Positions 7,406 through 16,862 of a stretch of DNA of 64,000 nt are shown piece after piece. The stretch is from Cupriavidus necator (GTDB lineage Bacteria > Pseudomonadota > Gammaproteobacteria > Burkholderiales > Burkholderiaceae). The number at the start of each line of letters is the position of its first letter. Positions within the stretch are counted from its first letter, which is position 1. The notes under the pieces are model-generated. The model saw only the letters and a list, made by a program, of their open reading frames with translations. It searched no databases and was not told the origin of the DNA. The translations under genes and the position numbers were made by a program. The stretch covers positions 1 to 64,000 of the forward strand of contig NZ_SROX01000019.1 of the NCBI RefSeq assembly GCF_013141915.1, given 5' to 3'.

Positions 7406-8473
7406 TCAGGCAAAGACGGGACGCGGCGCGCCGCGCATCAGCTGTTGGCGCGCGGCGTGGCGCATGCAGGCCGCAACGTCGATACTGCGGAAGGCGTGGT
7501 CGTGCAGCGTGACGGTGACTTCGTCGTCCGGGCCGAAGGTCAGCTCGCGCTCGCCATCGAGCGCGACGATGCCGCTGCGCTGGCGCACGCGATGGGGGCG
7601 GCCATGCTGCAGCCGCTGCCAGCCGGCCACCGGCACGGTGCACATCAGGCCTGGCGCGATCGGCGCGCGCAGGTCGAATTCGCCCGCGCCCGGCGCGGCC
7701 AGCTCGATCGCCAGGCCGCCGGCTTCGCGCCGTCCGACCGGCTCCAGCAAGCCGGCGATGGACGAGAGCCCGATCGCCTCGGGATCGGCAAACGACACGT
7801 AGACCGCGGCCAGCGTGTCGGTCTTCCATAGCGCGCGCGCGCCGATGAAGTGTTCGTGGGAGATCACCGCATCGACCAGTGCGATGTCGCGGCGGAAGCC
7901 GCCGTTGCCATCGCGGATGACGATGTCCAGGCGCTTGTTCGATGCCAGCGCCTGGCTGGCGGGAATGCGGCCGGTGGCATAGAGGCCGGTGGCCAGCCCC
8001 GTGATGGTGGGTTCGCGCATCTCGGGGTAGGCGTTGTTGGTGCCGGTCGAGAGGCCGGCGATCGGCACCGCGCCGCATTCGCGCACCACCGCGCGGTGGG
8101 TGCCATCGCCGCCCAGCACGATGATTGCCGCCACGCCGGCATCAGCCATGCAGCGCGCGGCATGGAGCGTGTCGTCGACGCGCGAGGCCACCGGCATGTC
8201 GACATAGTCGACCTCGGGCAAGCCGGCATCCGGTCCCTGCCGGCGTGCCAGGTGCCGCGCCAGCATGACGCGCAGCCCTTCGCGGTCGGGCATCATCAGC
8301 ACCCGCCGCACGCCGCACGACGACAGCGCGGCGAGCAGCCGCAGCACGATATTGACGCGGTCAGACAGCTGCAGGCTGTTGGCGTTGGCGATCACGCGGC
8401 GGATATCGCGCGCCGAAACCGGATTGGCGATGATGCCGACCAGCGGCGCGTCGGCGGACCTTGGCTGCCTCAT
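7406..8473 (-). CDS. acoX: AcoX, NAD-kinase-like acetoin catabolism protein
   Basis: 355-residue protein of the ATP-NAD kinase/diacylglycerol-kinase-like fold. Residues 11-20 (LVGIIANPVS) and the GGDGT nucleotide motif at 121-125, with STGTNNAYP at 142-150, mark it as the AcoX family found first in aco operons of R. eutropha, Pseudomonas and Pelobacter. Its exact biochemical role in acetoin use is not established; disruption in other hosts has been reported to have little effect. First gene after the sigma-54 promoter at 8514-8528. ATG 8473 has GGAGACAGGCA upstream, matching the ribosome sites of its operon partners. Confidence 0.92.
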   Translation of the reverse strand: MRQPRSADAPLVGIIANPVSARDIRRVIANANSLQLSDRVNIVLRLLAALSSCGVRRVLMMPDREGLRVMLARHLARRQGPDAGLPEVDYVDMPVASRVDDTLHAARCMADAGVAAIIVLGGDGTHRAVVRECGAVPIAGLSTGTNNAYPEMREPTITGLATGLYATGRIPASQALASNKRLDIVIRDGNGGFRRDIALVDAVISHEHFIGARALWKTDTLAAVYVSFADPEAIGLSSIAGLLEPVGRREAGGLAIELAAPGAGEFDLRAPIAPGLMCTVPVAGWQRLQHGRPHRVRQRSGIVALDGERELTFGPDDEVTVTLHDHAFRSIDVAACMRHAARQQLMRGAPRPVFA

Positions 8474-8513
8474 TGCCTGTCTCCTGTGTTGTCATTGTCG
8501 TGACAGGCTTATT

Positions 8514-8528
8514 GCAATGGGTGTGCCA
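8514..8528 (-). promoter_or_regulatory. sigma-54 (-24/-12) promoter of acoXABC
   Basis: Read on the minus strand, TGGCAC-ACCCA-TTGC is an exact match to the sigma-54 consensus TGGCAC-N5-TTGC with correct spacing. Transcription would begin near 8502, about 29 bases before the acoX start codon. RpoN-dependent control by AcoR is established for acoXABC in R. eutropha, and AcoR is encoded immediately upstream, so function is well supported. Confidence 0.9.
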
Positions 8529-8610
8529 GTGGCCGGACGGCATCGCGATGGCCGAAATCGGGCATTGCGTGGCCCGGACTTCAGGGATAACCCGCAAGAA
8601 CCGCTACCGC

Positions 8611-8673
8611 TTTCGCGAAAAGAACGGCCAGAGCCGCCGCCATGGCGAGACAGGTGTCACAGTACAGGTGTAC
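8611..8673. promoter_or_regulatory. candidate AcoR upstream activating sites
   Basis: Two short perfect palindromes lie 110-170 bases upstream of the acoX start site, the usual distance for enhancer sites of sigma-54 activators: TTTCGCGAAA at 8611-8620 and GTACA-GG-TGTAC at 8662-8673. The second is preceded by a direct repeat of CAGGTGT (8651-8657 and 8665-8671). Related GGTGTCG/CGACACC half-sites occur near 8703 and 8764. Which, if any, AcoR binds cannot be told from sequence alone. The rest of the 362-base gap between acoR and acoX holds no gene. Confidence 0.35.
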
Positions 8674-8835
8674 GGGCTGGACACACGTAACGTCTCATGG
8701 CCGGTGTCGCGTCGCACGCGGGCGGAGCCGACGCGGCGCGAAACAGCGAGATGCGAAAGTGCCCGACACCTTCGCAGAAACGGGTACGGTCGGCCCCGGC
8801 GCCGGCTCTGCGAGCCTGCCGCAGGCTGCGTGGTG

Positions 8836-10851
8836 CTACGACTGCGACCCGCCGTCGCGGCGGTTAGGCGACTGGATGCCGTAGCGTTCCATGCGCCGGT
8901 ACAGCGTCATGCGGCTGATGCCGATCTGGCGCGCGACCGCGCTGAGGTTCCAGCCCGACGCACGCAGGTACTGCATCAGCAGCATGCCCTCGGGGGACAG
9001 CTGGTGCGGGTCGAATGGCGCGGGGGCGTCGTGGACGATATCGGAGGCAGCCGGTGGGGGCGATGCCGGCGCGGCGGCCACGGCGACCGGGATGGCGGTG
9101 CCGGCCACCGCTTCGGGCAGGTCGTGTACGTCGATATAGCCGCCGCTGCAGACCGCGCGCGCGTACTCCAGCACATTGCGCAACTCGCGCAGGTTGCCCG
9201 GCCAGCGGTGGCGGCGCAGCCGCTCGCTCGCCGCCGGCGACAACGTCACCGGCTCGCCCGCCCCTTCCTGCAGCAGCTTGCGCACCAGCCAGTCCAGGTC
9301 GGTGCGGGCGCGCAGCGGCGGCAGCTCGAAGCGCGCACCGTTCAGCCGGTAGTAAAGGTCCTCGCGGAAGCGGCCCTCGGCCACCAGCTGCTCGAGGCGA
9401 TGGTGCGTGGCGGAAATCACGCGCAGCCGCACCGGCACCGGCCGCGCGGCGCCCACCGGCAACACCTCGCCCTCGGCCAGCACGCGCAGCAGCCGCGACT
9501 GCAGCTCGCGCGGCATGTCGCCGATCTCGTCCAGGAACAGGGTGCCGCCGTCCGCTTCCTGGATCAGCCCGCGCTTGCCGCGCGAGCCGGCGCCGGAGAA
9601 GCTGTTGGGCAGGTGGCCGAACAGCTCGCTCTCGATCAGCGTCTCGGGAATCGCCGCGCAGTTCACCGCAACGAAAGGGCCGGCGCGGCGCGCGCTGGCC
9701 TGGTGCAGCGCCTTGGCGAAGAACTCCTTGCCGCTGCCGGTCTCGCCCTGGATCAGCAGGTGGATCGGTGAATCGACCAGGCGCGCGGCGCGCTCCAGCT
9801 GTTGCGCCAGCGCGGCATCGCCGCCACTGAGCGCTGCCAGCGGTGCCGGCATCGACACCGGCGCTTGCGCGGCGGGCGCCTGCCAGCCCAGCGCGGGCGG
9901 CATCACGCTCAGGTACAGCAGGCCGCCGCTGCGGTTGAGCGCAACCAGGCGCTGCTCGCTGGGGCGCGAGTAGACATAGCGGCCCAGATCTTCCAGGCGC
10001 GCCGCGAACAACGCCTCGAACGGCTGGCCGAGCACGGTGGCGCCCGGCATGCCACCCAGTTCGGTCTCCAGCATCAGGCGGGCACGGTGGTTGTGGCCGA
10101 CGATGCGGCCGGCATCGTCCAGCGCGAGCAGGTATTCCGGATTGACGTCGACAAATTCGGGCGCGACGTTCAGCTTCAGGATCCAGTCGCGCCGGTGCGC
10201 GCGCAGGAAGTTGGCGTTCTCGATATGCGCGGCGTAGATGCGCACCATCTGCAGCGCCAGGCCCTGGCTGTCCTTGGCCTGCGGCGAGACCAGCGCCGAG
10301 ATGTCGAGGATGGCGTGCAGGTTGCCATGCGTGTCGAACAGCGGCGCGGCGGTGCAGGTCAGAGGAATATGGGTGGCATCGAAATGGTCGGCCTGGTGCA
10401 CGGTCAGGGCCTGCCCGGTGACCAGCGCGGTGCCGACCGCGCAGGTGCCGGCGCCGCTCTCGCTCCATTCCGCGCCGAGGTAGAGGCCGGCGTGCCGCAG
10501 CGCGGCATCGCTGTGGGTATCGCCGATATAGTCGACTGTCACCCCTTGCGCATCGGTCAGCAACACCACGTAACCCAGCGCCGCCACCTGGGCGTGCAGG
10601 CTCTGCAGCCCGTGGCGCGCGATGCGGGCGAAGTCGTCGATGCGTTCCTGGTGTTCGCGCAGGCGGGTGTGCGGCAGGATGCGGGCCTCCTGCATGCGCG
10701 AGGGATCGAGCCCGTACTGGTGCACGCAGCGCCGCCATGAGTTCTGGATGATCGCGTCATGCGCGATGCGGTCCGCGAGCAAGGCTGGCGGGGATAGGTA
10801 GGCGGTGGCCTGGACCACCGTCTCGATGTGCTCGCGTTGCCGCAGGTCCAT
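8836..10851 (-). CDS. acoR: acetoin catabolism sigma-54 activator AcoR
   Basis: 671-residue enhancer-binding protein. N-terminal sensing part with a GAF-like domain (about 75-210; contains DITHIPL-type TCTAAP) and a PAS-like segment (about 228-320). AAA+ domain about 335-560 with Walker A GETGSGKE (369-376), Walker B GTLFLDEIGD (436-445) and the arginine-finger region RFREDLYYRL. Fis-type helix-turn-helix at about 637-660 (NLSAVARQIGISRMTLYRRM). The GAFTGA loop that contacts sigma-54 reads NSFSGA (416-421), a departure from the usual sequence. Start ATG 10851 follows GGAGACAG. It lies directly upstream of acoXABC in the same direction, so acetoin sensing and the target operon are neighbours. 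Confidence 0.93.
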   Translation of the reverse strand: MDLRQREHIETVVQATAYLSPPALLADRIAHDAIIQNSWRRCVHQYGLDPSRMQEARILPHTRLREHQERIDDFARIARHGLQSLHAQVAALGYVVLLTDAQGVTVDYIGDTHSDAALRHAGLYLGAEWSESGAGTCAVGTALVTGQALTVHQADHFDATHIPLTCTAAPLFDTHGNLHAILDISALVSPQAKDSQGLALQMVRIYAAHIENANFLRAHRRDWILKLNVAPEFVDVNPEYLLALDDAGRIVGHNHRARLMLETELGGMPGATVLGQPFEALFAARLEDLGRYVYSRPSEQRLVALNRSGGLLYLSVMPPALGWQAPAAQAPVSMPAPLAALSGGDAALAQQLERAARLVDSPIHLLIQGETGSGKEFFAKALHQASARRAGPFVAVNCAAIPETLIESELFGHLPNSFSGAGSRGKRGLIQEADGGTLFLDEIGDMPRELQSRLLRVLAEGEVLPVGAARPVPVRLRVISATHHRLEQLVAEGRFREDLYYRLNGARFELPPLRARTDLDWLVRKLLQEGAGEPVTLSPAASERLRRHRWPGNLRELRNVLEYARAVCSGGYIDVHDLPEAVAGTAIPVAVAAAPASPPPAASDIVHDAPAPFDPHQLSPEGMLLMQYLRASGWNLSAVARQIGISRMTLYRRMERYGIQSPNRRDGGSQS

Positions 10852-11044
10852 CGCTGTCTCCTGTCGTCGCTGCCCTCGGGGCCATCGGATGCGCCGGGGG
10901 CGCGCATGGCTCGCATAAAGCGGTGGATCGGGCGGACTGCGGGCGCGTGCTGCGGGAGCCGCGCCACTGTTATGGTCTCGGGCCTACTAATGTATCCGAG
11001 CCCGGCGGCGCTGCGCAAACAGGATGCGTGGGGAAGCGGGCGGC

Positions 11045-11068
11045 CGTGCGCCGCAAGTGCGGCGCACG
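11045..11068. repeat. perfect 10+10 hairpin between acoR and the oxidoreductase gene
   Basis: CGTGCGCCGC-AAGT-GCGGCGCACG is a perfect stem of ten pairs with a four-base loop, 22 bases downstream of the stop of the minus-strand flavin monooxygenase gene. There is no T-run on either strand, so it is either a Rho-assisted terminator/3' stabiliser or an unexplained palindrome. Confidence 0.45.
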
Positions 11069-11089
11069 CCATTCCTTTGGCAGCGGCGC

Positions 11090-12130
<1,041 letters not shown>

Positions 12131-12349
12131 GTCGTGGTCGGGCGGGCGGCGTACGCCACGCGGGCGCCGCCCGCTGCAAAGGCGGATGGTTCGCTATGTT
12201 AGTGAGCCTGCGCGGATCGTGCTGGCGGCGGCTTTGCGGCCCTGCGGGCGGCGTGGGTATCGCCAGGCGCAGCGCGACCGCGGCGCGCGCAAGGATTGAG
12301 CCGGGCGCCGCTTGCCCTTACCATTCAGCCCGATGCGAAGGAACGATCG

Positions 12350-13105
12350 ATGACTCTCAAGACACTGGACGGCGCGCTGGCCCTGCTGACCCATTTCACC
12401 GTGCGCCAGCCTACCTGGGGCGTGCGCGAGCTGGCCAAGCACAGCGGCGTGCATTACGCCGTGGTGCACCGCGTGCTGGCCACCTTCGCCGCCAATGGCT
12501 TCCTGGTGCAGGACGCGGCCACCGGCAAGTATTCGCTGGGGCTGCGGCTGTTCGAGCTGGGCCAGGTGGTGCGCAAGAGCTTCTCGCCTGACGAGATCGT
12601 GCGCCCGGTGCTGGAGAAGCTGGCCGCGCAGAGCGGCGAGACCGTGTTCCTGTCGTGGCTCGACGGCCATGAAGGCCTGTGCGTGGGGCTGGTGCACAGC
12701 CAGCACCAGCTGCGCTTTTCGATCGAGCTGGGCGAGCGCTTTCCGCTCTATGCGGGCGCGCATGCCAAGGCCATGCTGGCGTTCCAGGACGCAGCCTTCC
12801 GCGACGAGGTCTACCGCCAGGGCGTGGCGCGCATGGGCCCGCATACCACGCTGGAACGCGAGCGCATCGAGCAGCAGCTGGCCGAAGTGCGCGAACGGGG
12901 CTGGGCGCATACGCGCGAAGAAGCCGCCGCCAGTGTCGCGGGGCTGGCCTTGCCGCTGTGGTCGCGCGACCGCAGCGTGGTGGTGGGCTCGGTCGCCATC
13001 GCGGGTCCGCAGCAGCGGCTTGACGACGCCGCCGTGCCGCGGCTGCTGGAGGCGCTGCGCGACGCCAGCGGCCGGCTCGAAGACGTGATCGGCTTCGTGC
13101 GCTGA
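12350..13105 (+). CDS. IclR family transcriptional regulator (copy A)
   Basis: 251-residue IclR regulator: N-terminal winged helix (TLKTLDGALALLTHF, WGVRELAKHSGVHYAVVHRVLATFAANGFL) and C-terminal effector-binding domain (SGETVFLSWLDGHEGLCVG, YAGAHAKAMLAFQ, ASVAGLALPLWSRD). ATG 12350 has GAAGGAAC about 8 bases upstream. It is strikingly like the IclR protein at 16087-16800: by eye about 70 percent of residues agree over the first 150. It is divergent from the flavin monooxygenase and convergent with the patatin gene, whose stop is 19 bases away, so either could be its target. Effector unknown. Confidence 0.9.
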   Translation: MTLKTLDGALALLTHFTVRQPTWGVRELAKHSGVHYAVVHRVLATFAANGFLVQDAATGKYSLGLRLFELGQVVRKSFSPDEIVRPVLEKLAAQSGETVFLSWLDGHEGLCVGLVHSQHQLRFSIELGERFPLYAGAHAKAMLAFQDAAFRDEVYRQGVARMGPHTTLERERIEQQLAEVRERGWAHTREEAAASVAGLALPLWSRDRSVVVGSVAIAGPQQRLDDAAVPRLLEALRDASGRLEDVIGFVR

Positions 13106-13123
13106 CAACCGTTCAGCGTGCGC

Positions 13124-15907
13124 TCACCTCAGCAGCGCCTTTGCCACTTCGCCGCCCAGCACACGCCGGCCAAGCGCGTGCCCGAGCGCCCGGTAGCTTT
13201 CCCATTGCGCCTCGTCGAAGAACTGGTCGCCGGTGCCTTCCTGCGGGAAGGCCGGGTGCGTGGCGCCATAGTGGCGCACGTCGGCCGGCGCCCATGACAC
13301 CAGCCGCGGCTTGATCAGCACGATGCGGCAGACACGCGCGGCTGGCGCCGCGCAGGCCGGGTCGGTGCGATACACGTCGAGCAGCACCGCGCATTTGTCG
13401 GCGGCAGCGCCGCTGGCCGCCCGGCCCGGCACGAAATCGTCCGGCACGCCGAAGACGCGGCTCAGCACCGGGTGCGAGGTGGCGGCCTCGGTATCGACGA
13501 CGATCTCCAGGCCGTGGTCGATGCGCGCGAGGCGGATCAGGTTGGCGAGGTCGCCGAAGCGATAGTCGGGATCGGCCCCACAGTCGCACAGCACGATCAG
13601 TGCGACGTCCCGGCCCGGACGCAGCAGCTCGTAGACACCGGTATTGTCGAAATGGCCGCCGTCCGACAGGTACTGCCAGCCGCGCCGCGTGCCATGGAAG
13701 CGGGCGCTCAGCTCGCACCCCAGGTAGTACTGCGTGCGGAATATGCCGGCGGCCAGCCAGGGGTGCGTGGCGCGTTCGGGATGGCGCCACCGCTCGCCCT
13801 CGCGCCCGCCCCGGCGCGCGTATGTGGCCGGAAACGACGGCCACCATGTACCCAGCCGCAGGTTGGCCAGGCCCAGCAGCAGCGATGTGCCAAGCGTGGT
13901 GGCACGGCCCAGCCCGGTGGATACCGCGGCGCCGGAGATGGCGATCCAGTCGCCCACCGTGAGCGCTTGCGCCAGCTTGCCCGACGAGGGCCATGACGCA
14001 TCCGGGCAGCATTGCCAGCCGTCGACGGTGAAGCGCGCATAGGCGTCCGGCGCGATCGCGGTCGCGGCGCCCGGCTGGGGCAGGCCGGCGCCGGGTGCCA
14101 GGCACAGCGGCTTGCCCTTGCGGTCGCGCTGGACCAGTTGCTCCGCCGGATCGATGGTCAGGTTCAGCGTCACGTTGATCAGGTGCAGGGGCGCCAGCAC
14201 GTGTGGATCGTAGTAGGCGTTGAGGCTGAGTTGGTCGCCGGGCACGGGCTCGGCCACGCTGAAGCGCGCGCGCCGGCGCCGGTCCGCCGCCGGATCGGGA
14301 TCGGGCGCGGCAAAGCGCTCGCCGTTGGACGCGCCCAGGTAGGCGCGCGTGAGGCGCGCCGCGTAGAAGGGCTGCAGCGTGGAAAGGTTCAGGAACCCGG
14401 TAAAGCGGCCGGCAACCAGTGCCAGCACCAGCGCCACGGCAGCGAGCGTGGCCAGCGCCGGCCCGGTGTAGGCCGTGCCGTATACCAGCCAGTCGACCGG
14501 CTCGCGGCCATCCCAGCGCACCCACAGTACCAGCCACGACCACAGCACGAACAGCAGCAGCGCCAGCACCGCCGCTGCCACGCCGGCCAGCAGCGAGACC
14601 GGCAAGCGTGCACACAGGGCGCGCCAGGCAGTACCGGCGCTGCCCTTGCGGCCCGCGTCGAGGAAGCGCGCGCCATAACGCACCAGCCAGACCAGCGCGG
14701 CGAGCACGCCCGCGGGTAGCGCCGCGCCCCACGGAAGACGCGCGGCATGGGCATAGAGGTAGGCGGTGCGCGCGGCGGTATCGGCCACGCCCAATGCCGC
14801 CAGCCACAGCGTCAGCAGGACCGCCGTGCGTAGCGCCCGCGTCGCGCGCACGCGATAGCCGGACACGGTGCGCGGCTCGCCTTGCAGCATCACCAGGCAG
14901 CTCAGCACGCCGAGCCATGTCAGCGTTCCCAGCGCGGCAAAGAGCTGCGCCGGGACGTGGTTGGCCCCGAGCACTTCCGACCAGTGCGCCGCGGCCAGCA
15001 GCAACAGTCCGAGCAGCGTGGCCACCATCGGCGCGGGGCTGAAGAAGCGGCCCGGCGCCTGCGGGTCGCTGGCGCGCGGATAGACCAGCCAGTACGCCAG
15101 GCCGGGCGGCACCGCGCCGATCACCGCCGTGGCCAGCGGCAGCCACAGCCAGGGGCTCCACCAGATCGCCCACTCGCCCTGGTTGAAGGCCTGCCGCGCA
15201 TCGTGCAGCAGGTCCATCTCGTAGCGTCCGAAGCCGTACCACGCCCCCGCGGCAACATGCAGCAGCAGCGCCAGCATGGCCAGCAATACCAGCAGCGCGC
15301 TGCCGATCACGTAGTGCATCGCCAGCCAGTTGCGCACCACCAGCGCGGCGGCATAGAGGTTGTCGCCCGCGCCCGTGGGCGACAGGTAGCGACCGTTCTC
15401 GCGCAGCCACGCGAGTGCGCCGCGACCGGGATCGGCGGCATAGGAGACCGAGGTATGGATGCGCCCCGGCGACTCGCATTGGAGCGAGTGGTAGGCATCG
15501 GCCGCGGCCTGGACCGGGCCGGTGCCGCGGCGCAGGCGCGCGGGCACGAACAGGCTGACGAAAAAGGCGCCGAGATAGCCGCCACCGCTGACGGTGGACA
15601 GGTAGTCGAACTGGGCCAGCAGCGAGGCCAGCCCCGGCACGGTCTGCGCCGACGCGGCAGTGCTCGGCGCGGGCGTCCGGGGCGCGCCGCTGTCCGGCGT
15701 GGCCGCCGTGGTTCCTGCCGGCATGTCGGAGCCGGCCATCACCTGCATCACGCCCAGGCAGAACGTGGCGCTGCGGATGCCGCCGCCGGACAGCGCCAGC
15801 GCCCAGTTGCGCTGGCCCTCATGCGTGCGCGGCGCGATGCCGAGCTGGCGACGGCGGTGCGCGATGCGGGCCGCTTCGTCGCCGTATCCGTGGTCTTCCG
15901 CAGCCAT
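13124..15907 (-). CDS. membrane-embedded patatin-like phospholipase
   Basis: About 927 residues. The N-terminal part carries the patatin oxyanion loop SGGGIRSATF (40-49) and the nucleophile-elbow segment STVSGGGYLGAF with Ser107. The second catalytic residue is Asp749 in LSDGGHFDNTGVYELL. Between them, about residues 195-530, lie roughly eight hydrophobic helices, so the acyl hydrolase is split by a membrane domain. Patatins are Ser-Asp lipid acyl hydrolases acting on phospholipids. There is no signal peptide. The start ATG 15907 is chosen for the strong GGGGAGG seven bases upstream. It is alone on its strand between two near-duplicate IclR genes. The lipase assignment rests on the conserved dyad; substrate unknown. 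Confidence 0.82.
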   Translation of the reverse strand: MAAEDHGYGDEAARIAHRRRQLGIAPRTHEGQRNWALALSGGGIRSATFCLGVMQVMAGSDMPAGTTAATPDSGAPRTPAPSTAASAQTVPGLASLLAQFDYLSTVSGGGYLGAFFVSLFVPARLRRGTGPVQAAADAYHSLQCESPGRIHTSVSYAADPGRGALAWLRENGRYLSPTGAGDNLYAAALVVRNWLAMHYVIGSALLVLLAMLALLLHVAAGAWYGFGRYEMDLLHDARQAFNQGEWAIWWSPWLWLPLATAVIGAVPPGLAYWLVYPRASDPQAPGRFFSPAPMVATLLGLLLLAAAHWSEVLGANHVPAQLFAALGTLTWLGVLSCLVMLQGEPRTVSGYRVRATRALRTAVLLTLWLAALGVADTAARTAYLYAHAARLPWGAALPAGVLAALVWLVRYGARFLDAGRKGSAGTAWRALCARLPVSLLAGVAAAVLALLLFVLWSWLVLWVRWDGREPVDWLVYGTAYTGPALATLAAVALVLALVAGRFTGFLNLSTLQPFYAARLTRAYLGASNGERFAAPDPDPAADRRRRARFSVAEPVPGDQLSLNAYYDPHVLAPLHLINVTLNLTIDPAEQLVQRDRKGKPLCLAPGAGLPQPGAATAIAPDAYARFTVDGWQCCPDASWPSSGKLAQALTVGDWIAISGAAVSTGLGRATTLGTSLLLGLANLRLGTWWPSFPATYARRGGREGERWRHPERATHPWLAAGIFRTQYYLGCELSARFHGTRRGWQYLSDGGHFDNTGVYELLRPGRDVALIVLCDCGADPDYRFGDLANLIRLARIDHGLEIVVDTEAATSHPVLSRVFGVPDDFVPGRAASGAAADKCAVLLDVYRTDPACAAPAARVCRIVLIKPRLVSWAPADVRHYGATHPAFPQEGTGDQFFDEAQWESYRALGHALGRRVLGGEVAKALLR

Positions 15908-16036
15908 GGGCGCCTCCCCGTAGCAGTCGGCCTGCGCCAAGTATAGGCAACGGCGCATAGTCGATATTGGACCGGCGGCCTGGCCACGAATACGCGTTAA
16001 CCCTGATTGTTGTGTGGCGGGGTCAGGCCTAGCATT

Positions 16037-16073
16037 TCTCTGTATCAGAGACGTTGTCTCTTATATAGAGACA
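16037..16073. promoter_or_regulatory. overlapping palindromic operators before IclR copy B
   Basis: Two perfect palindromes share bases: TCTCTG-TAT-CAGAGA (16037-16051) and AGAGAC-GTT-GTCTCT (16047-16061), followed by a further half-site AGAGACA (16067-16073). They end 14 bases before the ATG of the IclR gene and include the AT-rich TTATATAG that could be its -10 region. IclR proteins bind such inverted repeats and usually repress their own gene. No similar array precedes IclR copy A. Confidence 0.6.
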
Positions 16074-16086
16074 CAAGCAGTCAGTC

Positions 16087-16800
16087 ATGCTCAAGACCCT
16101 GGATGGCGCCCTGGCGCTGCTCACCCATTTCACCGCTCGCCAGCCCAGTTGGGGCGTGCGCGACCTGGCGCGCGAAAGCGGCGTGCATCACGCCGTGGTG
16201 CATCGGGTACTCGCCACCTTTGCCGCCAATGGCTTCCTGACACAGGACGCGGCAGGCCGCTATGGACTGGGCCTGCGGTGGTTCGAGCTGGGGCAGGTGA
16301 TGCGCAAGACGTTTTCGCCCGCCGAAGTGGTCCAGCCCGCGCTGGAGGCGCTGGCGCAGGAAAGCGGCGAAACGGTTTTCCTGTCCTGGCTCGACGGTCA
16401 CGAAGGCCTGTGCACGGACATCGCCCAAAGCCAGCACCAGCTGCGCTTTTCGATCGAGGTGGGGCAGCGCTTCGCGCTGGATGCCGGCGCGCATGCCAAG
16501 GCGATCCTGGCATTCCAGCCCGAAGCGTTGCAGCGCCGGCTGACCGGCGACGCGCCGGCCTTGGCCGCGCAGCTGGCCCAGGTCCGCGCCGACGGCTTTG
16601 CCTATACCTGCGAGGAATCCGCGGCCACGGTGGCCGGGCTGGCGGTGCCGCTGCAACACCGTGAGACCCGCGCGGTGGTGGGATCGCTTGCCATCGCCGG
16701 CCCGCTGCAGCGACTGACGCGCGAGGCCGTACCCCGGCTGCTGGAAGCGCTGCGCGCGGCGTGCAAGACCATCGGCCCGGTGGCGGGTTGCATGCGCTGA
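16087..16800 (+). CDS. IclR family transcriptional regulator (copy B)
   Basis: 237-residue IclR regulator, the close paralogue of the one at 12350-13105 (shared LKTLDGALALLTHFT, HRVLATFAANGFL, SGETVFLSWLDGHEGLC, SQHQLRFSIE, AGAHAKA). Winged helix at about 1-75, effector domain at about 80-230. Divergent from the patatin gene and followed 62 bases later by the OPT transporter operon, which it probably controls. Overlapping palindromes directly in front of it suggest autoregulation. Start ATG 16087 is the only sensible one. The effector is probably a compound taken up or made by the downstream operon. Confidence 0.9.
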   Translation: MLKTLDGALALLTHFTARQPSWGVRDLARESGVHHAVVHRVLATFAANGFLTQDAAGRYGLGLRWFELGQVMRKTFSPAEVVQPALEALAQESGETVFLSWLDGHEGLCTDIAQSQHQLRFSIEVGQRFALDAGAHAKAILAFQPEALQRRLTGDAPALAAQLAQVRADGFAYTCEESAATVAGLAVPLQHRETRAVVGSLAIAGPLQRLTREAVPRLLEALRAACKTIGPVAGCMR

Positions 16801-16862
16801 GCGCGCCAGGTACCACACACAACAGACAAAACCAGACAACACTAAGGGGAGCGGTGGACGAC

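Noticed and set aside
6318..8078. 586-residue version of AcoA
   Set aside because: The extra 249 residues lie in acoX in a different frame; the ribosome site before ATG 7331 and family length settle the start.
13113..15479. 788-residue minus-strand frame overlapping the patatin gene
   Set aside because: Same strand but another frame; extreme Arg/Ala/Gly content and no motif, whereas the overlapping frame carries the patatin Ser and Asp motifs and membrane helices.
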